Source of the DNA: Nannochloropsis oceanica
Lineage: Eukaryota; Sar; Eustigmatophyceae; Eustigmatales; Monodopsidaceae
Length of the DNA stretch: 64,000 nucleotides
Direction: 5' to 3'
Assembly (NCBI GenBank): GCA_004519485.1
Contig: CP038113.1
Span: 454,501 to 518,500, forward strand
Of the stretch, positions 53,894-64,000 are shown in pieces. Position numbers and translations under genes: made by a program. Position 1 is the stretch's first letter. Each line of letters begins with the position of its first letter. The notes below the pieces were generated by a model. It was given only the letters and a program-made list of their open reading frames with translations. It ran no database searches and was not told the origin of the DNA.

Positions 53894-56800
53894 ATGGACG
53901 CCCAAGCCTTGCAACAGCTCGAAGGGCTGTGTGAAACCCTGTATAACAGCAGTAACGAGACGGAGCGCCAGCAGGCCCAAGAGCAACTTCTTTCCTTGCA
54001 GTCCTCTGCGGAATATATTCCCCGATGCCAGTACATTCTTGACAACTCCCACTCCTCCTACGCCTTATTCGTGGCAGCCAATGCCCTTACCAAGCTCATC
54101 ACACAGTTCTGGAACAACTTTACAGTCACCGAGCGCGTCGATGTACGGAACTACGTCCTTTCCTACCTAGCAAGTCAAGGTCCGCAGCTGCCTGATTTTG
54201 TCGCTACCAGCCTCATTCAACTTGTCTGCCGCATCACCAAACTCGGCTGGTTCGATGACGCCCAGCACAGGGAGCTCGTGGAGGAGGTTGATAAATTTTT
54301 GCATGCCAACGTGGAGTACTGCATTGTCGGGCTTCGGATTCTTAATCAGTTGGTAGAGGAATTGAATCTTCCCACCTCTGGTCGCACCCTCACCCTCCAC
54401 CGCAAGACGGCAGTCTCCTTCCGGGACCTCTGCTTGTTCCGCATATTTCAGATAAGCCTCTCTACGCTGCAGCAGGTGAAATGTCGACAATTTACCAATG
54501 CAGCCCCCCAGCAAGAGGTGAAAATCGCAGAGCATGCCCTCAACCTCGCCACGCGCTGCCTCTCCTTCGATTTCATAGGGACAAACCCGGACGAGTCCGC
54601 CGAAGATGTGGGCACAATCCAAGCCCCCAACACTTGGCGAAGTGTCGTTCAAGACCCCGCCACCATGACCCTCTTACTCGACTTCTACAAAAACACCCAA
54701 CCCCCGTCCTCCTCCCAAGCCCTCCAATCGGTCATCCTCCTTTCCTCCGTCCGCCGCTCCCTCTTTTCCACGGACAAGGAACGCGCAGCTTTCCTGCAGC
54801 AGCTGGTCACGGCGATCCGGGACATACTACAGACGGAGCAAGGGCTGAATTATCAAGAGAATTATCACGAGTTTTGTCGATTGCTTGGGCGGTTGAAAGC
54901 CAACTACCAGCTATGCGAGCTAGTGAGGACGGAAGGCTTCACTGAATGGTGCGATTTGGCCGCGGCGTTTACAGTGCGGAGTTTCCAGCAGTGGCAGTGG
55001 TTCAGTAATTCTATTCATTATCTGCTCGGATTGTGGGGGAGGTTAATTGCCGCTATACCCTATGTGCCACACGTGCCACAGCAGCCTTCCTCTACCTCTT
55101 CCTCGAGTAGCAGAAATGGCGGGAGCAGTAGCAGTGGCGTGAACTATAGAGAAAAAATGCAGAGGTGTGTGTTGCAGGTGGTGCAGTCGTATATTAAATG
55201 TATGATTGAATCAGTCGAGGTAGTCGCGCATTCGGACGGTAGCTTGGACGATCCCCTCGACGACGAAGGCTCGCTCAAAGAGCAATTGGAACGGCTTCCC
55301 GTTATATGCCTCTTCCAGTACTCCTCTGTTGCATCGTATCTTATGTCATTCCTTGATCCTATCATGAATGCGTATCAAGAAAAAATCCTCAAGGACCCTT
55401 CATCACACCGGACGGCGCAGCAAAGCCCGGAGGCGGCAAGAGAAATGATCGTGTTGGACGGGCAATTAACCTGGTTGGTTTATATGGTGGGCGCCATCAT
55501 AGGAGGACATACCAGTGAAATCCACAGCGCGAGTTCTTCGGGCGATGGAGGGGCCACGAGCCAGGAGGCAATCGATGCAAATTTGGCGTCGAGATGCTTG
55601 ATGCTCGCTCAGGGGTTGAATGTGCGGGCGCAGCAGACAGGGGGGGCGGGACCATGCAGCCCGAGGTTGGAATTAGCATTGGTTTATTTCTTCCAGGCAT
55701 TTCGTAAAATGTATGCGTGTGAGATGCCGCAAACGTTGTCCATGTCCTCGGTGTCGATGGCGGCGGCAGCCGTGAGAATGGATGGGGGAGGGGCGATGAT
55801 GAAGGCGAAGGGTTACCAGACCGTCTACGACTTGATTGGACTGGGGGATCAGGTGGCTGTGACCAACATAATTGTGATTAAGGTATGTCTGTTTCTGCTT
55901 TTGTTTGTATGACAGTCTCTCCATCCATCTCACTTTTGCTCTGGAGTGTTTGATGATTTGATTGATTGTCTTTGATGTGCATTTTCATTCATGTATGTTG
56001 TTTTGCTAGATGTAAGTCAGGCTTTCCATCCTGCCGTCCTCTTGCCGCCGCAGTAAGACATGATACATGGCCTTCGTCGTCCGCGTCATTCATCCTTTCT
56101 TCCTCCCTCCCTTCGTTCCTCCCCTTTATCAGGTGGGCAACAACCTCAAGCACTGGGGCAAGAACGAGGAGGTCATAGCCCGTACCCTCCACCTCTTCCT
56201 CGAAATGACCATGGGCATCGGGACTGCCAAGGTCCTCCTCTCACTTGACACGGTCCAATACCTTCTCCAACACCACACCCCCGAGCACTTCCCCTTCTTA
56301 GCCGTTCCTGCAAATAGCCGGCATCGCACGTCATTCCATGCTACTCTGGCGAGGCTCATCCTCTCCGTTGTCGACGAGAGGACGGCCGCGGCGTTTGAGG
56401 CGTTCATGGAACCGATCCTCCAGGTACTAAGCCAGCTACAGAGCACCCCGGACATTCGGACAGAAGATGCCAAGCAAGCCATCATTGGCGCCTGTCGAGA
56501 TCTGCGAGGCATCACGGCCGCCACCCAGAACCGAAAAGCCTATTGTGCATTGTTCGAATTGCTCTACCCCCAGCATTTCCCGGTGTTTGTCCGCGCGGCC
56601 GAGGTCTGGTTTGACGCACCTGAAGTGACCACGGCCCTGCTTAAATTCATGCAAGAATTTGTGTACAACAAGGCGCAAAGGCTCATGTTTGATCAGAGCT
56701 CTCCAAATGGGATTTTGTTATTCAGAGAGGCGAGTCGTGTGTTGGTCGCGTATGGCTCTCGGGTGTTACAGCATCCGTTCAGGTCGGACGTGTACAAGGA

Positions 56801-57527
56801 GAAATACAAGGGTATTGCGATATCGCTTAATGTCCTTACATGTGCCCTATCGGGGAACTACGTGAATTTTGGCGTCTTTGCCCTGTACGAAGACCCGGCC
56901 TTGGACGATGCCCTTAAAATTGCCCTCCAAATGGCCCTCTCCATCCCCTTCCAAGAAATTCTTGCCTTCCCCAAGCTTAGTAAAGCCTACTTTGCCTTCT
57001 TTGAGGTCCTCTTCCGAAACCACATCCCGGCCGCGCTTTCCCTCCCTACTCCCGTCTTTCTTCACGTCATCCAGGCCCAGCACGAAGGGTTGCAGTCGGT
57101 CGACACCCTCCTCTCTGCCCAATGCGCCTCCACTATCGACTATCTCGCCACCTACTTCTTCCAGAACAAGGCCAAGCCAGACCGTCCCCCCATCCGTGCC
57201 CTTCGCGCTCACCTACAAGCGCAACCCGACATGATTTTCACCCTCCTCTCCACCCTCTTCACGCAACTCCTTTTTGGCTCAGTCAACCACTGGGCCATCA
57301 CCCGTCCTATCCTCTCTCTCATGCTTGCGTCCGAGGAAGATTTTAATGCTTACAAGGAACACATGATTAGCACACAGCCCTCCCCTGAGAATCAAGTGAG
57401 ACTTCGGGAAGAATTCATGAGGTTGTGTGCGGATCTTCAACGGAATCTGGAGCCCAGCAATAGGGAGAGGATGGGCCAAAAGCTAACCGTCTTCCGGGTA
57501 GCTGTTTCCCAGTTTTTGACGAGCTGA
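53894..57527 (+). CDS. XPO7: Exportin-7 (RanBP16) homologue
   Basis: Two exons, 53894-55882 and 56133-57527, phase 0, giving 1127 residues; human XPO7 has about 1087. The N-terminus matches exportin-7 closely: LEGLCETLYNSSNETERQQA, then SSYALFVAANALTKLITQFW, ERVDVRNYVLSYLASQGPQL, LIQLVCRITKLGWFDDAQHR, NVEYCIVGLRILNQLVEELN and HRKTAVSFRDLCLFRIFQIS. Exon 2 carries the C-terminal HEAT repeats, including NNLKHWGKNEEVIARTLHLF and PNGILLFREASRVLVAYGSR. Exportin-7 is a RanGTP-dependent nuclear transport receptor that handles folded cargo, and it also imports some cargoes. Ser-rich loops (about residue 400-415) interrupt the repeats. It starts downstream of a short region of unclear content. Confidence 0.92.
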
Positions 57528-58685
57528 AGGGCGGGGGAAGGGAAGGAGGGAACTAAGGGAGGAGTTGGAAGGGTGGAGCTTGAGCTGCACAGATTTCGAC
57601 GGGTAAGGGAGAAATAAAGGAAGGAAAGGAGGGAGGAAGGGAGGAAGGGGAGATGAAACGGGCATCTGAAAGGGAGAGCGTCGCGAACATGTGACGGAGA
57701 CGAGGAGTGCAAAGAAGGGGGGGTGGGACTGGGTAGGAAATAGAAGACGTAGGAGAAGATAGGAAGTATAAGTGATATAGAACGAGAGAAAAAGACAGGG
57801 CAGGAAGACATAAACAGAAATAAAGGAAGGAAAATAGAGAGCGATAGGAAAGCTGAACAGTCATAACGATGCCCGCATTGATTGCACTTTCTTGCCTATG
57901 CTTTCTAGAATATTGCTCGACAGAAATAATTTTCTTTTCTAAAGAGCCTCTTTGTCTCGCCCTCCGTTGTTTTGTGTGACGGTTCCTAAATTGTTGGTAC
58001 TCTTTTCCCTAACCCCGTATTATTTTGATGCCGGCTGTGGGTTGCCATTGTCCGATTCTTTGGTGGTGGTCTTGGTCCGCGCTCTCGATCGCTTTTTCCC
58101 TCGTCATTGCATTTTTGTTCACTTCTGCGTAGCCTATGCTTTTTCCACCATACCTCGAAATGCCTTCTTTTCTCAGTGTTTCTCGCGTCAACGCATGCTG
58201 CTACTACCTCTAATCTGTTGCTGCTGCGTCTGATCCTGCTCGCGCTCGTGCTGCTTCCCCACTCCCACACACGACCACATTCTAATGCAACACGCAATAA
58301 TGATACCAATTGCGTTGTATTGCTACCACTTTTTCTCTTCAGTATACTTTTTTGATTTTCGATGTTCTTTATCGATAGAATAAGTCTCACTTACTCATTC
58401 ACTTCAACACATGCATTTTTGGGGTCGTCGATGTCACCATCGCTCAAAATTGTTTTTTTTTCCTGTGACCCTCTGATTCTTTCTTGGGGGTCTTTACTTT
58501 GTTTATCATCTATCTCCCATTGTCATTCATTATCTATGTTATATTAATATTATTATTTGGGATCTGTGCTCGCCAGTCCGCCTCTCCTTCCTCCTCCCCA
58601 AGAAGAAAAAATGGCCCAAATCAACTGGGAAGGATGACACATGTACAAAATTTCCTCCTCCTCTCACTTGCCTATCCACGCCGCC

Positions 58686-58717
<32 letters not shown>

Positions 58718-58761
58718 TCGTGCTCCTCCCTTTCCTCCTCCTTTATCTTCCGACTCTCTTG
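57528..58761. other. 1.2-kb convergent intergenic region
   Basis: Between the ends of the exportin-7 and patatin-like genes. Contains a purine-rich 3' flank, a T-rich middle and a CTG run at 58682-58713. No gene recognised. Confidence 0.4.
58682..58713. repeat. CTG triplet repeat
   Basis: About ten CTG/GCT units 50-80 bases past the patatin-like stop codon, probably in its 3' UTR. Confidence 0.9.
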
Positions 58762-61025
58762 TTATTCGACCATAGCCGCCGCCATCTTCCCTACCTCCTT
58801 CCACTCCCCCTTTCCTTCCCCCCTCCCTCCTCCCCCAAATGTAGTACTGAATCGCTCAAACGTCGAATTAAATCCCTCAACGTCCTCACAATCAAACAAT
58901 TCTTTCGCCACCCTTTCCCCCGAATGGGCCTCCACCAACTCCGGCGGTGCCATCAGATTCCAGGCCGCCGCAAACCCATCCTTCAAACCCCTCCTCAAAG
59001 CTTCCCTCGAAGAGTCCAATGTATCAACCTCTGTCGTACCTAGCGGCGGTGCTACCGGCAGCAGGTGCACCACTCTCCCCCCCCCCTTTCCGTCCGGCAC
59101 ATACACCCCTTCCTCCCTCCCGGCCTTGGCATGGGACCCCTCATTTAACAACAACAAATCCGCCGCATACTGCTTCAAATGATCAAACCTTGTCATATGG
59201 CTCGCGGCAGCCCCAAACGAGTGTTTCTCTGCCAGGAACCTACGAGCAATGAACCGCTCGTAGATCCCTGTCACCTTGTGCCCCAGCACCTCGCTTCCAT
59301 CAGGTCTCGTCCTCAGCGTCACGATGTGGGTGCATCCGTCCTCCACTGCGCTCTTCAAAGGGATGGGCTCGAAGACAAGGGCATCCGCGAAAGCCCCTTC
59401 CTTCTTCTCCCCTGTCACTCGACACGTCACGTTCAGCCGGATCGGCGGCCCGGCCACGCCTGGTACGCACATACTGGACTTCAAACACTGCATCAACCCC
59501 TCGAAACAACTCCAATCCCCCCTCTCGCTGGTCAAAGCCAAACTCTCCATCCCGTCCAAGCTGGACGCCACAATGTTCAAAGGCTGCTTCTGGTTGTTCT
59601 TCCAAAACTCTGCCCAGTCCAACCGCACCGTCTCCCGAACCACCTTCTCCAAAAACTGCAGGTTTAGTACGGGTCTGGCTTCCAACCTAAGGAGAAGAAA
59701 AAGAGGGCGAAAGAGGGGAGGGGAGAGGAGCGAGGAAGGAATGGGCGAGCGAGAGGTTAGAGGTAGCGTGCGGGTACATTTGGAATGTCTACAAATTCTA
59801 GGGGCAAGGACCGAGGGAGGGAGGGAAGAAGGCACCCACCCAGGAAGAAGCCCCATCGCCGGTATCAACTGCGTCCGGTCTAAAAACCTCTTCCCCGCAG
59901 CCGGCAGAATGTCACTGTAAATAATCGTGCCATTCAGCTGCCGGGAGACAAAGAATGCTGCGATCAGCGCACCGGCACTGGACCCATACACGGCATCAAA
60001 TGCGTCAGACAACCCCAGCAAATTAGTAGCTGCTGCTGCTCCGGCAGAGACGGCGCCTCGCATTCCCCCCCCTTCGATTGCCAAGCCTATTTTATAACCG
60101 TCTTGCCGTTCGCCTGGCTGAGATCCAGAGCGGACGCGGTCGTGGAGGATTTTCAAAACCGGGTGCTCCTGCATGCTTTCCGCCGTTTTTCCCACCACAG
60201 AAAGACGAGTAAACGCACGACGTCGGGCCTTGTTTTTTAAATTTTCCTTGTCCGTAAACGCGTCAAAAGCCTGGTGAAGGTCTTGATATCTTTCGATAAC
60301 TTGGCGGGTAGTGGGAGAAGGAGAGGGAGGGGAGGAAGGAAGAGAGGTAGGGAGGGGGAGGGGGGGTGCTTGCAGAGTGGGCAGGCGTAGGAGAGGGATT
60401 TCCAAGAGGCGACCCTCGGAGATGGTGGTGGTGGGGGGGGTAGAGGATGAGGAGGGAAATGAGGAGGAAAGCTCGCTGGGCTGAGATAGGCGCTGGCGCT
60501 CAAAGGTCCCGAAGCGCCGACGGCGACGCTGATGCGGCTGTTGTTGCGAGTGGTGGAGGTGCTGCTGCTGTTGAAGGACGAGGCTGGCTACAGCGGACTC
60601 TTCATCTTGGTCAAAGGGGGACGAGGCGGGAGTACGAGAAACACGCCTGTGTTGAAAATGTGGGGAGGAATGAACGGTGAATGTGTGAGATTCAGACACG
60701 GGGAGAAACGAGACGTAAACGTTTGCTTGGTCTACGAAAGGCAACGCACAGGTGGCAAGAGACTCGCCGTAGATGCTCGCAGCGCGCACATTATCCATTT
60801 TTACACGGAGTTTGTACATCCTTAAGCACACACGTACCGCGAAAACTTGATGCTGCGAAAGCGGCGAATGGTGGGGCGAAACCGTATTTTCTTCAAAAAC
60901 ATGAAGCGAGTCCGAGGAGGGGCAATGGACGAGGAGACCAGAGGTGGGAACGAGGCAAGCATTGTGGTAGCAAAACACACAACTATAACTATCCGGGCGC
61001 ATAAGCCGACGATTCGTCTCGTCAT
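58762..61025 (-). CDS. Patatin-like phospholipase with N-terminal signal
   Basis: Three exons, 61025-60838, 60646-59840 and 59686-58762, frame-compatible, giving 639 residues. Exon 1 encodes a signal sequence (LCARIVIVVCFATTMLASFP) followed by a very basic stretch. Exon 2 begins with a Gln/His/Ser/Pro-rich linker. Then come HQAFDAFTDKENLKNKARRR and the patatin core: KIGLAIEGGGMRGAVSAGAA (the G-G-G-x-R-G oxyanion motif) and FDAVYGSSAGALIAAFFVS (G-x-S-x-G with nucleophile Ser). Exon 3 continues with SSLDGMESLAL and GAFADALVFEPIPLKSAVED. Patatin lipases use a Ser-Asp pair; the Asp usually sits in D-G-(G/A) and here reads D-A-L. They release fatty acids from phospholipids or triacylglycerol. The signal suggests entry to the ER, or to the plastid by that route. 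Confidence 0.82.
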
Positions 61026-61776
61026 GTCCTCCTTGCCTTGGTCCCGGATCACTTGGCAATTTGGTTCCGCTGAGCTTTTGGGCAATATACGGAGACCGGA
61101 GCGTCGCGTATGAAAGCTGCAGGGTACCTTGTGGATTGCGCTGCTTGCCAGTGGGATGCCGCGCGTGGCTGGGTTGGCTGGCTGGGCTCTCTGCGGTAGT
61201 GCCTCAGAAGGGATCTGGCGCGGCGTCGTGGCTGTGAGGGTAAAGTTTGCGGGACTTTTATTGTTCCGCTTGCGAAGCTGGTCCTTGGGGATCCGAAGCG
61301 TGAATAAAGAAACAGTTAAGACAGCGGTGCCCTGTGTAAGGGGTGTGATGGGAGGGAGGAAGGGTGGCGACTTCTGGTTAATATGTCGGCGCGTTTTTCG
61401 AGAAAGCAACGCCGCCAACGCAACAACGGGCGCTTGGACAAAAGTGCACACGACCCTCCAATACCAGGCTTAGACAAGGATAGCGTATAGAGATGTAGTG
61501 TTTCGACACGGCCTTCCCATTAGAGTCAATCTCAGGCTCGGACGGCGTGAATGTTTGGGATTCGTTGCGGGGTACTACCAGTATAGTAGGGCATGGCGAA
61601 CCTCACCATGCATGGACGTGGTATGAAGAAGGATCGAAACAGATCCGCGACAAGAGATCTGTCGCTGTCGCTCGTGTGTGGGAAGGAAGGAGCAAAATTG
61701 CGTGTGTCCCACTGAACTTCCTAACAAGGAAGCCCTACTACCCTGACATGCATACTACAGATTCTCCCTAAGCAAG
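61026..61776. other. Head-to-head promoter region
   Basis: A 751-base gap between the divergent patatin-like and glyoxalase-like genes. No gene seen; possible shared promoter. Confidence 0.4.
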
Positions 61777-62409
61777 ATGATTTTGTCGCACCCCGTTAGC
61801 CGTTGTTGCCTGTCTCACGTACGCCGCCACCATCTCCTGCTGCTGCCACTACCTCCTAGTAGCGCTATCACCCCAGCCTCGTTCACTCGCCCCTATTCCA
61901 CCTCATCCCCTCCACCGCGATCCCCTCGTCCCTTCCGCGTTCTGGGCCTGCAGCAAGTCGCCATTGGCTCCCTGGACAAGGCCGGCCTCTCCAAGCTGTG
62001 GGGGGAGGTTCTGGGGATCCCCACCACGGGCACATTCCGTAGCGACAAGGAGAACGTAGACGAGGACATCTTGCGTCTCGGTGCCCCCGGCAGTCCTTGG
62101 GACGTGGAGATTGACTTAATGCAGCCCATTGACCCGTCAAAATCCCCCAAGGTACACGTCCCCCCCCTTAATCACATAGGCTTGTGGGTCCACCCCTTGG
62201 CTGCAGCTGTCGAGTACCTTACCGCGCAAGGCGTCCGATTCACGCCGGGCGGCATCCGAAAAGGTGCTGCGGGGCACGATGTGTGCTTTATCCATCCCAA
62301 GGGGAGTCCGGCCATGCCTGTGTCGGGGGAGGGGGTCTTGATTGAGTTGGTGCAGGCTCCACCAAAGGTGGTGGAGGCCTACGAAGAAGCGGCGGCAGCG
62401 GCGAAGTAA
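61777..62409 (+). CDS. Glyoxalase/VOC-superfamily protein, probably mitochondrial
   Basis: A 210-residue single-exon protein. The first 45 residues are Arg/Ser/Pro-rich without acidic residues ([20 protein letters not shown] then [15 protein letters not shown]), typical of a mitochondrial presequence. The rest has two VOC half-domains. The first is [20 protein letters not shown], then [20 protein letters not shown] and [10 protein letters not shown]. The second is [20 protein letters not shown], then [20 protein letters not shown] and [10 protein letters not shown]. Metal ligands expected for the fold are the Gln in QQVAIG, Glu in VEIDLM, His in NHIGLW and Glu in LIELVQ. This fits lactoylglutathione lyase-like or methylmalonyl-CoA epimerase-like enzymes; the sequence does not decide between them. 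Confidence 0.75.
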   Translation: MILSHPVSRCCLSHVRRHHLLLLPLPPSSAITPASFTRPYSTSSPPPRSPRPFRVLGLQQVAIGSLDKAGLSKLWGEVLGIPTTGTFRSDKENVDEDILRLGAPGSPWDVEIDLMQPIDPSKSPKVHVPPLNHIGLWVHPLAAAVEYLTAQGVRFTPGGIRKGAAGHDVCFIHPKGSPAMPVSGEGVLIELVQAPPKVVEAYEEAAAAAK

Positions 62410-62640
62410 AGACAGCAGCAGCGAGATGAAGAGAAACGATGCTATTATACATAAAGTGAAACAGATTGTAAACAAAAGGAGAAGATGAGCTTTCCGAGTT
62501 AAAAGCACGATCTGCCTGGCTGCCTTACACATGCAGGCGGTTAACTGGCGTCGTAATTGTCTTAGTTATTACACTTCCTGTATTATATTCTATATTGTTA
62601 ATGCTTTCCTGACCTTTAGTCTTGCCTAGTCTACCACCAT

Positions 62641-64000
<1,360 letters not shown>

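Overview
This is nuclear DNA from a eukaryotic alga with a secondary red plastid, most likely a stramenopile. The genes are closely packed on both strands and carry short GT-AG introns, often with long CCCT-rich tracts before the acceptor. Several plastid proteins begin with a signal peptide ending in an A-F motif (GALAF, VHAF, GASAF, ATDAF), the two-part plastid address of heterokont algae. The compact style would suit a eustigmatophyte such as Nannochloropsis or Microchloropsis; that genus-level guess is inference. I found no virus-like element, LTR element, CRISPR array or convincing RNA gene.

Left third (1-13,100): a WDR4/Trm82 tRNA-methyltransferase partner, a PHTF-family membrane protein full of triplet-repeat homopolymers, a decayed alpha/beta hydrolase, a PsbW-like photosystem II subunit whose stop codon has its own exon, a GYF-domain U5 snRNP protein (CD2BP2/Lin1), an unrecognised multi-exon gene and the complex III subunit QCR8/UQCRQ.

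Tandem array (13,102-21,887): three nearly identical units of about 2.93 kb, each with a complete six-exon gene on the minus strand for a 343-residue LEA-like (late embryogenesis abundant) coiled-coil protein. A more diverged LEA-like fragment lies just beyond. This is the most striking structure in the window.

Middle (23,400-41,000): a RUS/DUF647 membrane protein, an orphan membrane protein, a CLUAP1/IFT38 homologue lacking its N-terminal domain, a HIG1-domain membrane protein, an Ala/Lys/Pro-rich plastid orphan, a fibrillin-like plastid protein with a very long disordered N-terminus, an MRG15/Eaf3 chromatin protein and a plastid-targeted RRM protein.

Right part (42,400-64,000): plastid sulfite reductase next to plastid uroporphyrinogen-III synthase (the latter makes the precursor of the former's siroheme), a ZNF830-like protein without the usual zinc finger, a THH1/TOM1-like multi-pass membrane protein, an EFM7/NNT1-type methyltransferase, exportin-7, a patatin-like lipase, a glyoxalase/VOC protein and the RuvB-like 2 (Reptin) ATPase cut by the window edge.

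Exon boundaries were set by eye from GT-AG sites that keep the reading frame and family similarity. They are predictions; no transcript data or database search was used.
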